Below, in pieces: positions 10,388-21,329 of a stretch of 64,000 nt of DNA. A program made the translations under genes and the position numbers. Numbering within the stretch: position 1 is the stretch's first letter; each line of letters starts with the position of its first letter. The notes under the pieces were generated by a model. The model did not search any database, was not told the DNA's origin, and was given only the letters and a program-made list of their open reading frames with translations. Source of the stretch: Phymatolithon calcareum (lineage: Eukaryota > Rhodophyta > Florideophyceae > Hapalidiales); NCBI GenBank assembly GCA_977006965.1, contig OZ345380.1, positions 806,001-870,000 on the forward strand, in the 5' to 3' direction.

Positions 10388-11110
10388 ATGAATAGTCCCC
10401 CAGGTAATGTAAAAGGCGCTATGGATCCCAACCTGTCTATAGACCATATTGCCCCTGAGACTCCGCGTCAAACTCCAACCATGTTCAAGGACCTTCCGTC
10501 TGATGTTGTGCAGAAGATCTTCAAGTTGCTTGACGCGCAGTCGTTGTCGGCGGTATTGGAAGTGAGCAAATCGTGGTCGAAACGCGCATGCGAGTACGCG
10601 CTGTGGGAAGATTTGGACTTGGAATTATACGATTCCATTGAAGCGGACAAACATTTGCTCCATCTCTTGAATAAAATTCACGCTGGTGAATGGTACGGCG
10701 TTGTGCGCAAAGTGCGGTGGGGAATGCAATCATACGGACGTGGCGTGAATCTACGAGGAATGCCCTTCATTGCGCATCACCTTACGGGTAACCCTGGCGA
10801 CAAACTTCCCGTCCCGCACCTCTTGCATGAACCCGCCTACTTGAATGTTTCTCGTTTACAAGATGTTGTGCTCCCGGATGCAGCTCTCTTCTATTTGGTA
10901 CCGTACGAAAAGGGGCACTATTGTCATTATATCAAGGTCAGAGACACTCTCAAGAAGCGCGGCATAGCAAAAATACGCGACGAATTTGATGTCGAGGTTA
11001 TTTTGTGCCCTCCATGTGAATATGTTTCCATGGTGATCGGATATAATGGTCCCAATATGCTCGCGATCCGCCAGCATTCGACTATTATTCGGGATGGGAA
11101 CTGGCCGTAA
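10388..11110 (+). CDS. F-box protein
   Basis: The 240-residue product starts with a polar leader and has an F-box at about residues 33-77: FKDLPSDVVQKIFKLLDAQS, then a VSKSW block and ALWEDLDL. These give the usual LP...IF..L...L......CK.W pattern. F-box proteins join the Skp1-Cullin1 ubiquitin ligase through this motif and recruit targets through their C-terminal part. That part (residues 80-240) shows no WD40, Kelch or LRR repeats, so the substrate cannot be guessed. A second ATG at codon 12 is possible. An AGGTAATG string near the start resembles a splice donor, but the frame stays open without splicing. Repeats and LINE debris surround it, and no stop interrupts it, so the gene is probably active. 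It stands alone; the nearest other gene is about 2.9 kb away. Confidence 0.75.
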   Translation: MNSPPGNVKGAMDPNLSIDHIAPETPRQTPTMFKDLPSDVVQKIFKLLDAQSLSAVLEVSKSWSKRACEYALWEDLDLELYDSIEADKHLLHLLNKIHAGEWYGVVRKVRWGMQSYGRGVNLRGMPFIAHHLTGNPGDKLPVPHLLHEPAYLNVSRLQDVVLPDAALFYLVPYEKGHYCHYIKVRDTLKKRGIAKIRDEFDVEVILCPPCEYVSMVIGYNGPNMLAIRQHSTIIRDGNWP

Positions 11111-11259
11111 AGCGATTAACAAGTGGTGGAGGACAACCCTCGGCCTTACGCACATCTTCTGCCGCTTGTTTGGTTTTCAGTTCAGAGAAACCAACTGTGC
11201 AGTTATCGAATACGTGCCGCAAGCGTCACTATTCGGGATTGCGCTATTCTAAAGATAAG

Positions 11260-13660
11260 ATTTTGAGCAGGGTAGATCGTAGATGGTACATGGGTGTCCT
11301 TCTTTTCACATCAAGTCTGCAGGGGCAGTTTTAGCTATATGATTACGTAAACATTTTCAGAGACAGAATGAAGGGTCTGAACTACCTAACGTCCTTTCCC
11401 TTGGAATAAATGGAAGAAAACCAACATTCCGACCACACTTGCTGCAAAGGACACGGGAAATGGAAATAAATCCAGCGTTCTGCGCTATCATCTGCCCCTT
11501 TCTTCGCGCCTTAATACATGTTGTCAGAGAGACCGCCTATTTGAGTTCAACTTAAAATTTGCGTCGTCTGCAGGATGTACCCTGGACTTTACCCATTTTT
11601 CGACATTCGCGTCTGTCGAGTGATAACGAGAAGACTATTTTCAAGACTGGTTCTGAAAGATCGGGAAAAAGATCAAGAATGGCAGTCAAGACGGATCATC
11701 TCATCGAGCAAAAATGAATGTACCCTGATCTATAAGGTAGAAAGAAGCCATGGCAGAAGCGGAAGATCATGATGCTTTATAGGAAGGTTCCGCGTAGTCC
11801 TATTGTTCTGGAAGAACTATGCCGGTTGAAATGTTGTGCATATCAAGTGTGAAGTAGATATTGACAATATAAAACATGGAGAAGTGAGAATAAACGATCG
11901 AGCTTATCGGGGTACAACTTGGAGGATTTGCTGATAGCAGTACAATAAACGAGCTTCTTTTATTCAGGGCACGAAGTATTAAGAGGTTTGGGGACCAACG
12001 TGACTCGAAATGTAGCATGCGAGAAGCCTTCCTGTGTATTCGAACAATTCTGCGGCTATGCATACCGGGATAATCGTTTGGCTCGACGTCGTTTATAAAA
12101 GAACGATTTGCGTCTCTTCGAATCTTGTCGAAAACCCTCTCGTACGCCTGTGCGAGTGCTACTCATGTATAAGCTTCCGGAAGGATCATCCGGATGGCTC
12201 AGAATTGCGCACGTATAGGAATGTATCCTTAATTTTTAGGGACTGTCTTTAGTAAAATAGGTTTTCGGACAGTCCTTATAAGTTTCTGCGGAGGACGATT
12301 ACGGTTTGCAGTTCGATTTTCATATCAAGGTGAGCTCGAACTGAATAAGAATATTCATGCATTGCATGGAGAACAGTTCAGGGAGTCGAATTTTGAAAAG
12401 TATTTCTTCGAGAAGAAAAGCTCGGCTCTCGGGACAGCAAATCTACATTGAGATTTTGGCAATGAAGGCAGACACAAACTCCCAGATGGGCCATCTTGAT
12501 AATTCATAACGATCGCGGCAAAGAGCCAGTCAAAAATGTCCTTATTACCAGTCATTATTTGGGGACTGGTTTCGAAGACGTGGATAGGTTGGACTGGCTG
12601 ATACCGCGTGAAGCATCGATTTGCAAAACTTTCGCTCTCGACATTTTCAAGGACTTTTGACCAAAAACTTGAAAAACTGTGATGATATCCTTCATATGGC
12701 CCCAATTGTCCCTTCACACATGTCCTTCCTGATCAGGGGGGGCAATCCCTTACGCCCAGTTGTCTACGTCATAACAAAAACGATCCCACAAGAGTTTTGG
12801 CAAATCCATCATGAAAAGTGTGCTTGAAAAGCAATTCCATTTCCGAAAACTAGAAATCGTTATGAGAAAAAATGTCCATAGATGCACACAGCAGCCACTA
12901 TGACCTATGCCACGTCCTCATTACCAGTCAAAATATTTAAGACTGTAACTATACACTTTTCCAGACTGGTAAGATGGATCAAAAATCAGTATTCTCAAGA
13001 AGGCCCTTCTCCAAATTCCTTGGCCTAACATTTTCTTTCAAAACGGTAATTGTTCAGTGCCCTGTAACTTTGCACATTTCGTGCCTTCTACGCGCATTTG
13101 CTCCTCTGCGCCTTTTTCTGCACCTCTTCCAAAAGGTTCATGAGCCTCCATTCTCCATCCAACAATCTTTAGATGGCAAAAGACTGCGTAATGAGAAATG
13201 AGTGAAGCGATGCTGCTAGCAAACGAAATCCCGGGGAAGAGACAAGGCGCATTTCACAGTAAGTTGCATACAAGTGCGTCGAAGCGGCTTCCTCCTCCTA
13301 AGTGCACCCCTGTTTAACTAGGAATTCTTTGACTCCAATCACAGCTGCGAGGAGTCTACGTACTTCTTTTCGTTGAGAGGTATGTGGCAAGGAAGACGCT
13401 CGATATGTTTCCTAAGGTTTCGTTTTACGACCAGGCACATTTGCAGGACGCACCTCATCTGCTGCTTGTGTATAGTTTTCTTATGCTGACCGAGCGATTT
13501 TCCTCTTTGTGCACATTGGTCAGCCAGCATCGTGATTTGTCGTGCTTCATTTGGCATCGCCATCGTGGATCTTATCGGGCAATACGGCATCTGCTCCGGA
13601 ATTATGGGCACATGATGGAAGTTAAACAAGGCGCCCGATGACTACCAAAAAAACAACTTT
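11260..13660. other. Gene-free stretch
   Basis: All six frames are short and show no family I recognise. A hairpin with 9-bp arms (GGACTGTCT-like, 12,239-12,247 with 12,268-12,275) and two ATTACCAGTCA strings (about 12,547 and 12,921) are the only structures noticed. Confidence 0.5.
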
Positions 13661-13671
13661 AAGGATAACAA

Positions 13672-13925
13672 CGTTTATACTCTGCTACAGCTTGCCGTGA
13701 ATTCTCACAGTTAATTCTAAAACGGGGAGAACAATGAGCAAAAATCGACTTGCCTGACCATTGGCGAGAGAGAATTTCCTCACTACACCATATACAACAC
13801 ACGCACAAAAGTAAGAAAGAATCGCAAGTAAGCAGTCCGCAATGAGTGTGCATGCGAACACGAAGTTTTGCTGTATAATAATTAGCAGCCTCATAAGCCA
13901 GCTTCCGCGAGATACTGATGCGCGC
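13672..13925. repeat. Dispersed repeat, copy 2
   Basis: This aligns with 7,575-7,835 (same orientation, clear but imperfect match). It lies directly downstream of the glycosyltransferase stop at 14,022. About 100 bp (13,926-14,035) absent from copy 1 separate it from the last matching string inside the gene. Confidence 0.6.
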
Positions 13926-14021
13926 CACGCTTATCCAAGGGACATTCTAAGGACATAATCGCTCGCCACATAACCACGGGCATGGAAAAATGGATAATTA
14001 TCCCTTGCATGGATCTGCCAG

Positions 14022-15563
14022 TTAATGAACTTTGAGCGAACGACGCCGTTTTCGATAAAAGAAAAGTAATCCACAACCGGCAATGAATATCAACACAAGA
14101 CACGCGAGAAGCGTCAACAGCGTTGACGGGCCCTCCTCCACAACCTCCTCCTTCGCCGCCTCCTTCACGTTTTGCTGAACATCGCCTTGCTTGACAGCGT
14201 TCGCGAGGGGAATGCTCTCCTTTTGAACTTTCGGCGGCGGCACGACCACCTTTCCAGCAGCCACCTTTTCATCTAGTTCCCGAGCCTCCCCCTTGGCCTG
14301 CTGCTTCGCAGCAATATCCGCCAGTTCCTCTGCCAAAACTTCTGCCTCACTTCGATGCGAATCCACCGGCATCGGAAGCGCTTTCTTTTTCACATTCCAC
14401 CCCGGCACATCGTACTTGTCCTTCCAGTTTTGCAGCCAATAGTACCTGAGGCCGACATGTCGATATCGATTCGGGACGCTCATAGAGCTAAGCGACTCTT
14501 TCAGATGTATCCGACGGTCATCAGTTGGCAGACATTCGTATTGCTTCGGTCGCTCATTGCGATTGCACGTCCCTGAATAATAATTGAGTAGATGTTTGGT
14601 TTCAAAGAATGCAGCGATGCTCTTCAGGTCGTCGACTTGAGACAGAGTGTCAAATTGATTTGCAATTGCCCAGAGGCCTTGCTCGGTTGCCTCATACAGT
14701 TTACCAGCCATATGAAGCAGAAAGTCGCCAGGGCGGTACTCTTCCAGATACACGTTCATTGCATACTTTGGAATGACTTTCACGTGCGCGTCGCGCTCTT
14801 CTGGTGTGAGCTTGTCGAGATGGGATTGGAGAGAGCTCTGATCCAGGGCGCGGGCCTTATCAAACTCGCGAGCGTCGTACACCTTAGCGAGGAACGCTTC
14901 TGTCCAGGGGGTGCACTTCATGAAGAGCATCCCAGCGTTAAGCATCTACAAAAACATCACAGGTCGTACGGAAAAGATAAATGTCAGAAATTTGGTCTAG
15001 CCAACACCAATTCGCACGTTGCATTGCGGCGCAGTCGAGCATCGTACCAGCCAGTCATATGCATAAATAAGATCGTATCCATCATCAATGATGGTCTCCA
15101 GCGGTACAGTCTGGTTGACGACCATGGCGTCTGCATCCGACCAGAAAAGCCAATGATCCGGGCGCGAAATGCACGCAGCGCGAGCAAGTTTGATCTTTCC
15201 GAACGTTGGTGCGCGCTTGTGGTCAATGTCAAATGCTGTGTCCGGTTCAAAACATGGCGGCTTTGCTCCGGGCGCGCACGCAACACTTTTTTTAACCCCC
15301 TCGACACCTTGCGGGGTGACGGATACAATCTCGTACTTCCATCTCGCGGCGTAGCGACGTTTGTTGGCCAGCGTCAGGGACCCCAGTCGCTGGAAGAACC
15401 AGACGCCGTCATGCATATGCAGCAGAGCGACGCGCGGGCTAACGGGGGCGGTAGGTGGTGCGGGTGCGAGCACTGGCGCTGAGAGCACACAGCGATGCAG
15501 GAGTAGAAGCCCGATGAACAAGGCGAACGACATCTTGGACCATGAGTGATGGTGAACTCGCAT
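14022..15563 (-). CDS. GT34-like (GMA12/MNN10 family) glycosyltransferase, two exons
   Basis: Exon 1 is 15563-15006, exon 2 is 14945-14022, with a 60-nt GT-AG intron between (14946-15005, phase 0). The joined product is about 493 residues. Residues 11-30 form a signal peptide (MSFALFIGLLLLHRCVLSAP). The GT34 landmarks are ARWKYEIV, FGKIKLARAA, WLFWSDADAMVVN with the metal-binding DAD at about 143-145, the exon-2 start LNAGMLFMK, DQSSLQSHL, and IPKYAMNVY followed by GDFLLHMAGK. The family transfers galactose or mannose to glycans in the Golgi. A hydrophobic segment at about 460-483 followed by RKRRR makes this a predicted type I membrane protein, whereas known GT34 enzymes are type II. Residues 365-450 are a charged, Ala/Lys/Glu-rich spacer. 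The donor GTTGGC is weak but is the one that keeps the conserved motif in frame. Confidence 0.8.
14946..15005 (-). other. Intron of the glycosyltransferase gene
   Basis: Without splicing, exon 1 ends four codons later at a stop. The donor GTTGGC and acceptor TTTTTGTAG join an Arg-Ile-Gly end to Met-Leu-Asn-Ala-Gly. This recreates the NAG block that follows the DXD region in GT34 enzymes. A donor two bases earlier (GTGTTG) would create an immediate stop. Confidence 0.65.
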
Positions 15564-15936
15564 GATCCTTCAGCCGCAGCTGGAAACTGTTGATTCGATT
15601 CCGTGGGTGGACGCGCTAACGAGGCGCGCGACCAGAGGGGCGCCGGCCGGGACGGTACGTACTCTATTCCCGCCGACAGCCATGAAGGAAGTCTATTGTA
15701 ATTGGCTTGCGCCATCCACATTAGGACACCTGGCGACACGTGCACAATTGGGTAATTGTTCATGTTTCTGTACAGCCTATCACGAGTGCCTAAAAAATTG
15801 TTGCGTCGCGAATCATGTATGAAACAAACAGTTAAGTTTACAATACATACGGTGGCTACAGACATACATACAGATTGCACTCACCAATGGCTAGCCATCT
15901 TGAATCAATGCCGATTCTCCTCCTCCGGCGATCGAT

Positions 15937-16887
15937 CTACTTCTTCACGTCCTTCCCGATAATATGCACCAAGCTGACCATAAACAGCGTCTGCCACACA
16001 TTAAGCCCCATTCTCGGCAACACTCCCTGAAAAAGCCCAAGCGGCCCATGCTCCTTCAGAACCATGCGGAAAACCCCAAGCATCGACAAACTAGTCTGTC
16101 CAGCATTCGCCCTCGCCTGCATTTCAATCCTCGCAACCTCAAACGGATGGTTCCAACTACTGAGTATTCCTCCCACAACTCCACACCCCGCCTCCTCACC
16201 ATTGGTAAGTTTCGCCGTCCGATCGCCGTACCGTCTCTGCCGCACGAATCCGCGCACACCCTCGGTGATTCCCTGTCTGCTAGCCCAATTCGTGGCCTGT
16301 CTAAAGGCGATCGCACTTCCCCCGGGATAGAACCCGCGCAATCCACCGCGCTGCCAGGTATTCCTTGTGATTTCCACAATTCCCTTGCCCGAATCGCCGC
16401 CGCTCTTACCGCCGGTCACCGCCGCCGTCACGAGATACGTGCACGGACCCATGACGATCACCTGACACACTCCTCCGCCAGCACCGGCGGCGACTGCCGC
16501 AGCAAACGGTGACAGTCCTGCGCTGGCGCCTATGTCGAGGAGCGCCTCCTTGGCGACCATTAGCACTGCTCCCTTGGTGGCCGATTCTACCATCTTCGGC
16601 GCAAATCCGGCCCAGAATGCACCTACGCCGCCACCGGTGGCATACACATTTCGGAACGCTTGCACTGTGCTTTCGGAGCGGAATCGACCCATGCGCGTCT
16701 TCCAGACCTCGAAGGGAAGGCCGAGTGTGGCGGCTTCTGCCATTTGAAGCATTGCGCCGTTGCGGACGTCCTTTGCGGACTTGAGTCCGGGTTTGGTTTG
16801 CGCCATTTTCGTATACTTGAGATCGCTGCCGGATTGCTCGCCACTTGATGGAGTCGGAAATGGGCTTAAGGCGATGTCAGGTTGCAA
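15937..16887 (-). CDS. Mitochondrial carrier, YHM2 (citrate/2-oxoglutarate) type
   Basis: The 316-residue frame has the three-fold carrier layout. Repeat 1 carries LGLPFEVWKTRM (the P-x-E-x-x-K signature). Repeat 2 has a degenerate signature, MGPCTYLVTAAV. Repeat 3 carries WNHPFEVARIEMQ. The spacing and neighbouring words (ESATKGAVL after repeat 1, GGGVCQVIVMGPCT, AIAFRQATNWASRQG, LPRMGLNVWQTLFMV) match the yeast Yhm2 group. Yhm2 exchanges citrate for 2-oxoglutarate across the inner mitochondrial membrane and is also linked to mitochondrial DNA maintenance. The degenerate middle signature is itself a trait of that group. Start choice is open: the first ATG gives a 27-residue Ser/Pro leader, the second (MAQTKPGLK) fits the usual carrier start better. 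The gene is single-exon and intact. Confidence 0.85.
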   Translation of the reverse strand: MQPDIALSPFPTPSSGEQSGSDLKYTKMAQTKPGLKSAKDVRNGAMLQMAEAATLGLPFEVWKTRMGRFRSESTVQAFRNVYATGGGVGAFWAGFAPKMVESATKGAVLMVAKEALLDIGASAGLSPFAAAVAAGAGGGVCQVIVMGPCTYLVTAAVTGGKSGGDSGKGIVEITRNTWQRGGLRGFYPGGSAIAFRQATNWASRQGITEGVRGFVRQRRYGDRTAKLTNGEEAGCGVVGGILSSWNHPFEVARIEMQARANAGQTSLSMLGVFRMVLKEHGPLGLFQGVLPRMGLNVWQTLFMVSLVHIIGKDVKK

Positions 16888-17170
16888 TCAGCAATGCAAC
16901 TCTCAAACTTCAAATGGAAGCAGCTAGCAGTGATCGAGCTGGAAGCTTACCGTGCATCATTGACGAGCCAATCACGTGGCTTGCCAGCTAAGTGTGCCTT
17001 ACAGTCATTCAGTGTTTACATCATGAGCTGTTTTTCATTGCCAGCCAACATCATTTTGGCGATCCGGATATTCCATTGGTTGAGACAAATATTTCCTTCA
17101 TTGATCAAGGATCAATAATGGTACATAATTGACCATTTGATAATCTGATGAAAAACTATAGTAACCAAAC

Positions 17171-17452
17171 TGTTTGTATTTGACATGAACACCCCGATCG
17201 GGCCCCTCCTTGAATGATGCCCTATGAGGGCCTCATTTTCCTGGAGGCCCTCTCCTCTTGAATTTTCTTGAACCCCTTGCGAGGGATTATGATAAATTGT
17301 ACACGTGTCCCACAATTACGCTCTCGTGTCGTGCCCAATTGCGTGCCACGTGTACAATTATCTCAGGCCCTCTCCGACGTCTCAGCGCGGCGAAGAGGCC
17401 ATATCCTATACCTCTCGAGGTCCATTCGGGGTGCTCATGTCTAGTTTGTATA
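17171..17452. repeat. Imperfect foldback, ~280 bp
   Basis: An outer arm with CATGAACACCCCGA (17,183-17,196) pairs with TCGGGGTGCTCATG (17,426-17,439) plus flanking TTTGTAT. An inner arm GATAAATTGTACACGTG (17,291-17,307) pairs with CACGTGTACAATTATC (17,347-17,362). Both pairs share one centre, so the whole stretch can fold on itself. It could be a small MITE in the promoter side of the carrier gene; no target duplication was found. Confidence 0.55.
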
Positions 17453-17552
17453 CACTCGTCCTTCGCCTATCTGACCAAGCCCAAGCTCCAATAGCTACAA
17501 AAAATCAGGGCTGATCTGAAGGGTAGGCATCTAAGACCAGGTTTTATGAACT

Positions 17553-18243
17553 ATGTTTCGCATCGACGTCCATCACATTCCATCCGCAATATCGCCTCCT
17601 GCACCTGTGCACTCCGTGGGCGCAAATTCAATCGCCGACACTTCAAATGTCACCACTAGTACTGAAGCTGCTGATCCGAAAGCCTCCGCGTCTTCCCAAT
17701 CCACCTCGGTCAGAGCTGTCGTCTCCAAAGACGCGGAAACGTCCCAATAGCCACCGAATCCACAGAAACCGGTCCGTACCTCGCCGACGTACCAAAGCTC
17801 GAGGAAGATACGGCCAATAAGTTCTTCATGACCGTGACGACGCGTCCCACAACATACGGCTGTTACCGAGGAAAGGTCTCGCGAGAGGCGGAGCTTCTTT
17901 GGGAAACGAAAGTAGAGAAGAAGGGTTTCTTCGACACGGGAGAAGAGGCCATGCGAGCAACCGAGAAGGAGGTCAAGGACAAAGTGTACTTCGTAGGCTG
18001 GGAGGAAGAATGGGAGGAGAATCTGAAAGATCTACGGTCGCCATATGCGTAGCGGCCGCGCTAGAGGTTGCCTTCCCCGAAGAGGGACGTGACGGGCGTG
18101 TTTTGCAATTATGATAATGATGAGGAGAATGTCATTGATGTCATCAAGGCGACAGAGTTTGACGACTCTGAGAAGCGCAAGAGGGAGATTATCGAGCGTG
18201 AGGATGTGAAGGTGCATGCAGGCTTGGGAGCGCATAATGAATA
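17553..18243 (+). pseudogene. Unknown protein gene with frameshift and stops
   Basis: A Ser/Thr/Ala-rich N-terminal frame (17553-17750, stop TAG) gives way to another frame. That frame reads GPYLADVPKLEED...FFMTVTTRPTTYGCYRGK and then the acidic-aromatic YFVGWEEEWEENLKDL, ending at TAG 18,050-18,052. Beyond a second in-frame TAG (18,062-18,064) the same frame continues convincingly from 18,098: FCNYDNDEENVIDVIKATEF, then KRKREIIEREDV, with a final TAA at 18,243. So a gene of about 230 residues has at least one frameshift and two stops. An intron around 18,045-18,095 could remove the stops, but I see no good splice pair. I do not recognise the family. Confidence 0.45.
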
Positions 18244-18729
18244 ATCGGAAGAAGTGATTGTATTTTGTACTATTGAAGTTTCTGCTGTTGGATGTATATG
18301 AACTGTTTTCTTGGTGCCGTGGAGAACGTTTCTCCCCAACAGTGACCTTATTTGAAATGCTGCATGAATCTTTCTGATTGAAAGGAGCTAGATGAAACTT
18401 TTGAAAAAAGTTATTTTTCGAATAAAATTAGATTTTCGGCGAACAAAATGGCATTTCCAATGACACTTTTAGTAGGCTGGCGTTGGATATGGATGAAAGC
18501 TGAGTTTCAGGTTGGGTTGATGACTCTTTTTCTCTGATTTGTTTTCCGGCTTCGAATTCGAGGCCGCCTTCCGAGGTCTTATAGAGCTCTAAGATAGTCT
18601 AGACAGTAGGTATTGATAATGTAGAAAACTTTTCCATCTAGGCATAAGGTCCTAGCTTTCTAAAACAAGTTTCCATCACAATTATAAGTAACTATTACAT
18701 GCTATCAACAAGGAATAAGAAAAATTATA

Positions 18730-19740
18730 TCAAGCTATAACATGAAAAAGTATAATAGCATAGAAATATAAAAGTATTGAAGTTATGTAAGGGTTGTGTT
18801 TAAGTAGAAATGCTCTGTCATAAGGCCAGTTCTTTAAAAATCCCTTACACTTCTCCTCCTTGGAAAATATTTGTCCTCGACTCCTCGTGCATGGAGCACT
18901 TCGAAGTCTTAAGTTATAAGGCCGAAAAAGACTTAAGTGAAATGCAATGTATTCACCCCTTTGGAGAAGAATTGAATATACTTCAAGCCGGAAAACAACT
19001 TTCTTAATCTTCTCGGTTACTTTGAAAGGTCCAATGAATTTCGATAGAGGTTTGGCGGCTTGTCTCTTTAACACTTTTTGAAGCTTTTCATGGACTGCAA
19101 TACTAAATCGCCGACATTTATGCTACATGGAGTTCTTCGTCTATTGGCGTAGCTCGCTATCATTGAACTTGGTAATAATCTCCTGGGCGCAATTGTGGCT
19201 TCTTTATGTCACGAATGAAATCCGATTTAGTTTCGCTAGAAGAAATGACAACATTGAGTGACGTTGTCTTCGGTTCGATGACAAAGTTCAGGTAGAAGGA
19301 GAGAAGCATGTTTTCGAATAAATTTGGAGCTACGCGCAGCTTCAACGTCCTCAAGATGCTTGTCCCAATTGTCTTTCCGTTTGTCCACATACGATCGTAT
19401 CATTACTTCACTATTTCTGTTCATTCTCTTCGTTTTTTCGTCTGTGTGTGGCTGGTATGCAGAGGATGATGATATCTTTACGCCAAAGAGTGAGAATAGT
19501 TATTTGCCGAACACACTGACTAGTGTTTAATCCCTGTCGCAAATGTTTATCTGCAGCAGTCCGTCGTTTCGATAGATCATGTCGTGAAATATTTTCGCAA
19601 CTCCGTCAGCCCTATCGTTTGTAGTTGTAGGGCATATGCGAACTATCTTTGCATTCGATCCAATAATACAAGCATTGTAGAGTGACTCTTTGTTGTCTTC
19701 GGAAGAGGTGATATGAAATATGTAGTTATACTTGACCACT
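18730..19740 (-). pseudogene. Ty3/gypsy integrase remnant
   Basis: Three minus-strand frames in correct order make one integrase. 19739-19527 gives PTTTNDRADGVAKIFHDMI...ICDRD (integrase core, first catalytic region). 19480-19160 gives AYQPHTDEKTKRMNRN, then MIRSYVDKRKDNWDKHLEDV (the HPQTDGQTER-N block and the W..HL block). 19074-18730 gives PLSKFIGPFKVTEKI...HLSLFRPY (the C-terminal GPF barrel). Frameshifts separate the three parts. RT and RNase H are not attached. The piece at 22.5-22.85 kb, same strand and same superfamily, may come from the same original element. Confidence 0.8.
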
Positions 19741-20859
19741 TTTCAGTAAGGGTCTCAATGGCTGAAGCTCTCCAATAGGAATTTGGTAGATTATTTTACT
19801 TTTGACACGAGTCTCAGGTCCTCACATATTGCTTGACATTTTTGCAATTTAAAAGTCAGTAGTATTTCTTCTGAATTCGTTAAAGTGTTTTATTGAGAGC
19901 AAGGCGTCCGGAGTAGTACGTATTGTGGTTGTGTGGGGTTGTTAAACGCACAAGTTGGCACACTGGCTGGAGTCGGGTGGTTCCCTGGCGGAAAGCCGAG
20001 GGCGGCGCGAAGCGCCGACCTTTATAGAAAAAACATTGGATCAAAAGATGAAAGTGTAAGCAATACAGTGTAAGCATCTGTAAGCTGTAATGATTTGTAA
20101 GCAGCAGGTCTAGGGTTTGCCTTCAGTGATCCTTAGTGATCTAAGTACGTATCGAAACCTACGGTAATGTAATGACTGTAATGCTATCTGTAAGGGCTTG
20201 CTGTAAATGCAAGTTGTATTAGATAATTGAAGAGAGCTAGTCTTAGAGGAAAGTAGGGAGTATGATAGTGGCGTTGGACTCCACAGGTTGTCTAAGATGA
20301 CTTTGGTTCGAACAGATCCCAGTGTCGCTACCAGGGCATATTTCCAGGACACCGCGCTTTACAACTTTGACAAACGATTCTGATAGGGGTTTACGACTTA
20401 TGCGAAAAATATCAACGTTATTTGTACATCTCCATCTCCGTACATGTTCATTTCTCATTGTCTCCGAGAAGTTAAGTATCGGTCGGGTGCCACCCAGTCC
20501 ATCATGAGTCTTCATATGGTGAAATTGTGCAGCTCTTAGACACCCGAAGGTGCACAGGGGTCGCAACGTGAACGCGGCTACACACGAGACCGGGTCAGTA
20601 AACCCTCTTTACTAACTCCTGGCCAGAGATCCATACGTGCACTCCATACTCCTTAGAGACTCACGCCTCCAGATAAATCAGAATTCACTGTGAGTCTTTC
20701 CCCCCACTCTGCCTTATTCGCACACGAAGTGTGATTCACGCACAAAAACTCCCCCCCAAGTCTTGGCGGCATATCCAAATGCATTCCACGGCCAAGTCCG
20801 TAAATATCGTTCTGCCATGCTAGCTCGCAGAACTATATATTCCCGTTTCCGGTATCGAG

Positions 20860-21300
20860 GTCGAGACACTTAATGATGGCTTCCTTTTCCGCCAAGAGAA
20901 GCAAGCTGACAAGATGCAAATACTCGGAGTATACGCAAATTTCCGAGATATCAATACTAGACTCATAGCAATCGGCTCGCTGAAACACACAAGGCCTGAT
21001 GTATGCTGCGTTGTCGCACAGCTCGCGCATGTAACCGAGTCCGTCTTCTCAGCAGATGATGTCAACTGTCTGAAAAAGGCCGTCCGGGCAATTAAGTGAG
21101 ATCCGAAGCAAGAGATCACACAACACCAGCTTGACGTGAATACTGTGCATCTTCGGGTTTATTCAGAAGGATCTTTTACCAGCAATCGGGACTCATCGTC
21201 ACAGTTGGGCTATATAATTGTCATTTGCGAAAGCAAGAATCCGTGCAATGAGCTGCACCAACGATCTCACAAGAGCAAGCGCTTGCAAACATTTGCATAT
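20860..21300 (+). pseudogene. Ty1/copia RT end and RNase H remnant
   Basis: Plus-strand reading gives IGSLKHTRPDVCCVVAQLA (the GSL-Y-TRPDI block at the end of copia RT) and then an Ala-Ile-Lys stop at 21,097. After the stop the same protein continues: LRVYSEGSFTSNRDSSSQLG, the RNase H start (YSDASFA..-D--SQLGY), followed by RSHKSKRL. LTRs and the upstream parts of pol are missing. Confidence 0.7.
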
Positions 21301-21329
21301 ATATGGTAATGGTTAAAATTGCTTCAGAA

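Noticed and set aside
12239-12275. GGACTGTC...GACAGTCC hairpin as a terminator or element end
   Set aside because: Nine-bp arms in gene-free DNA with no adjacent gene or partner copy; too little to assign a role.
15374-15880. 168-codon minus-strand frame overlapping the glycosyltransferase start
   Set aside because: It overlaps exon 1 in another frame, and exon 1 carries the signal peptide and conserved motifs.
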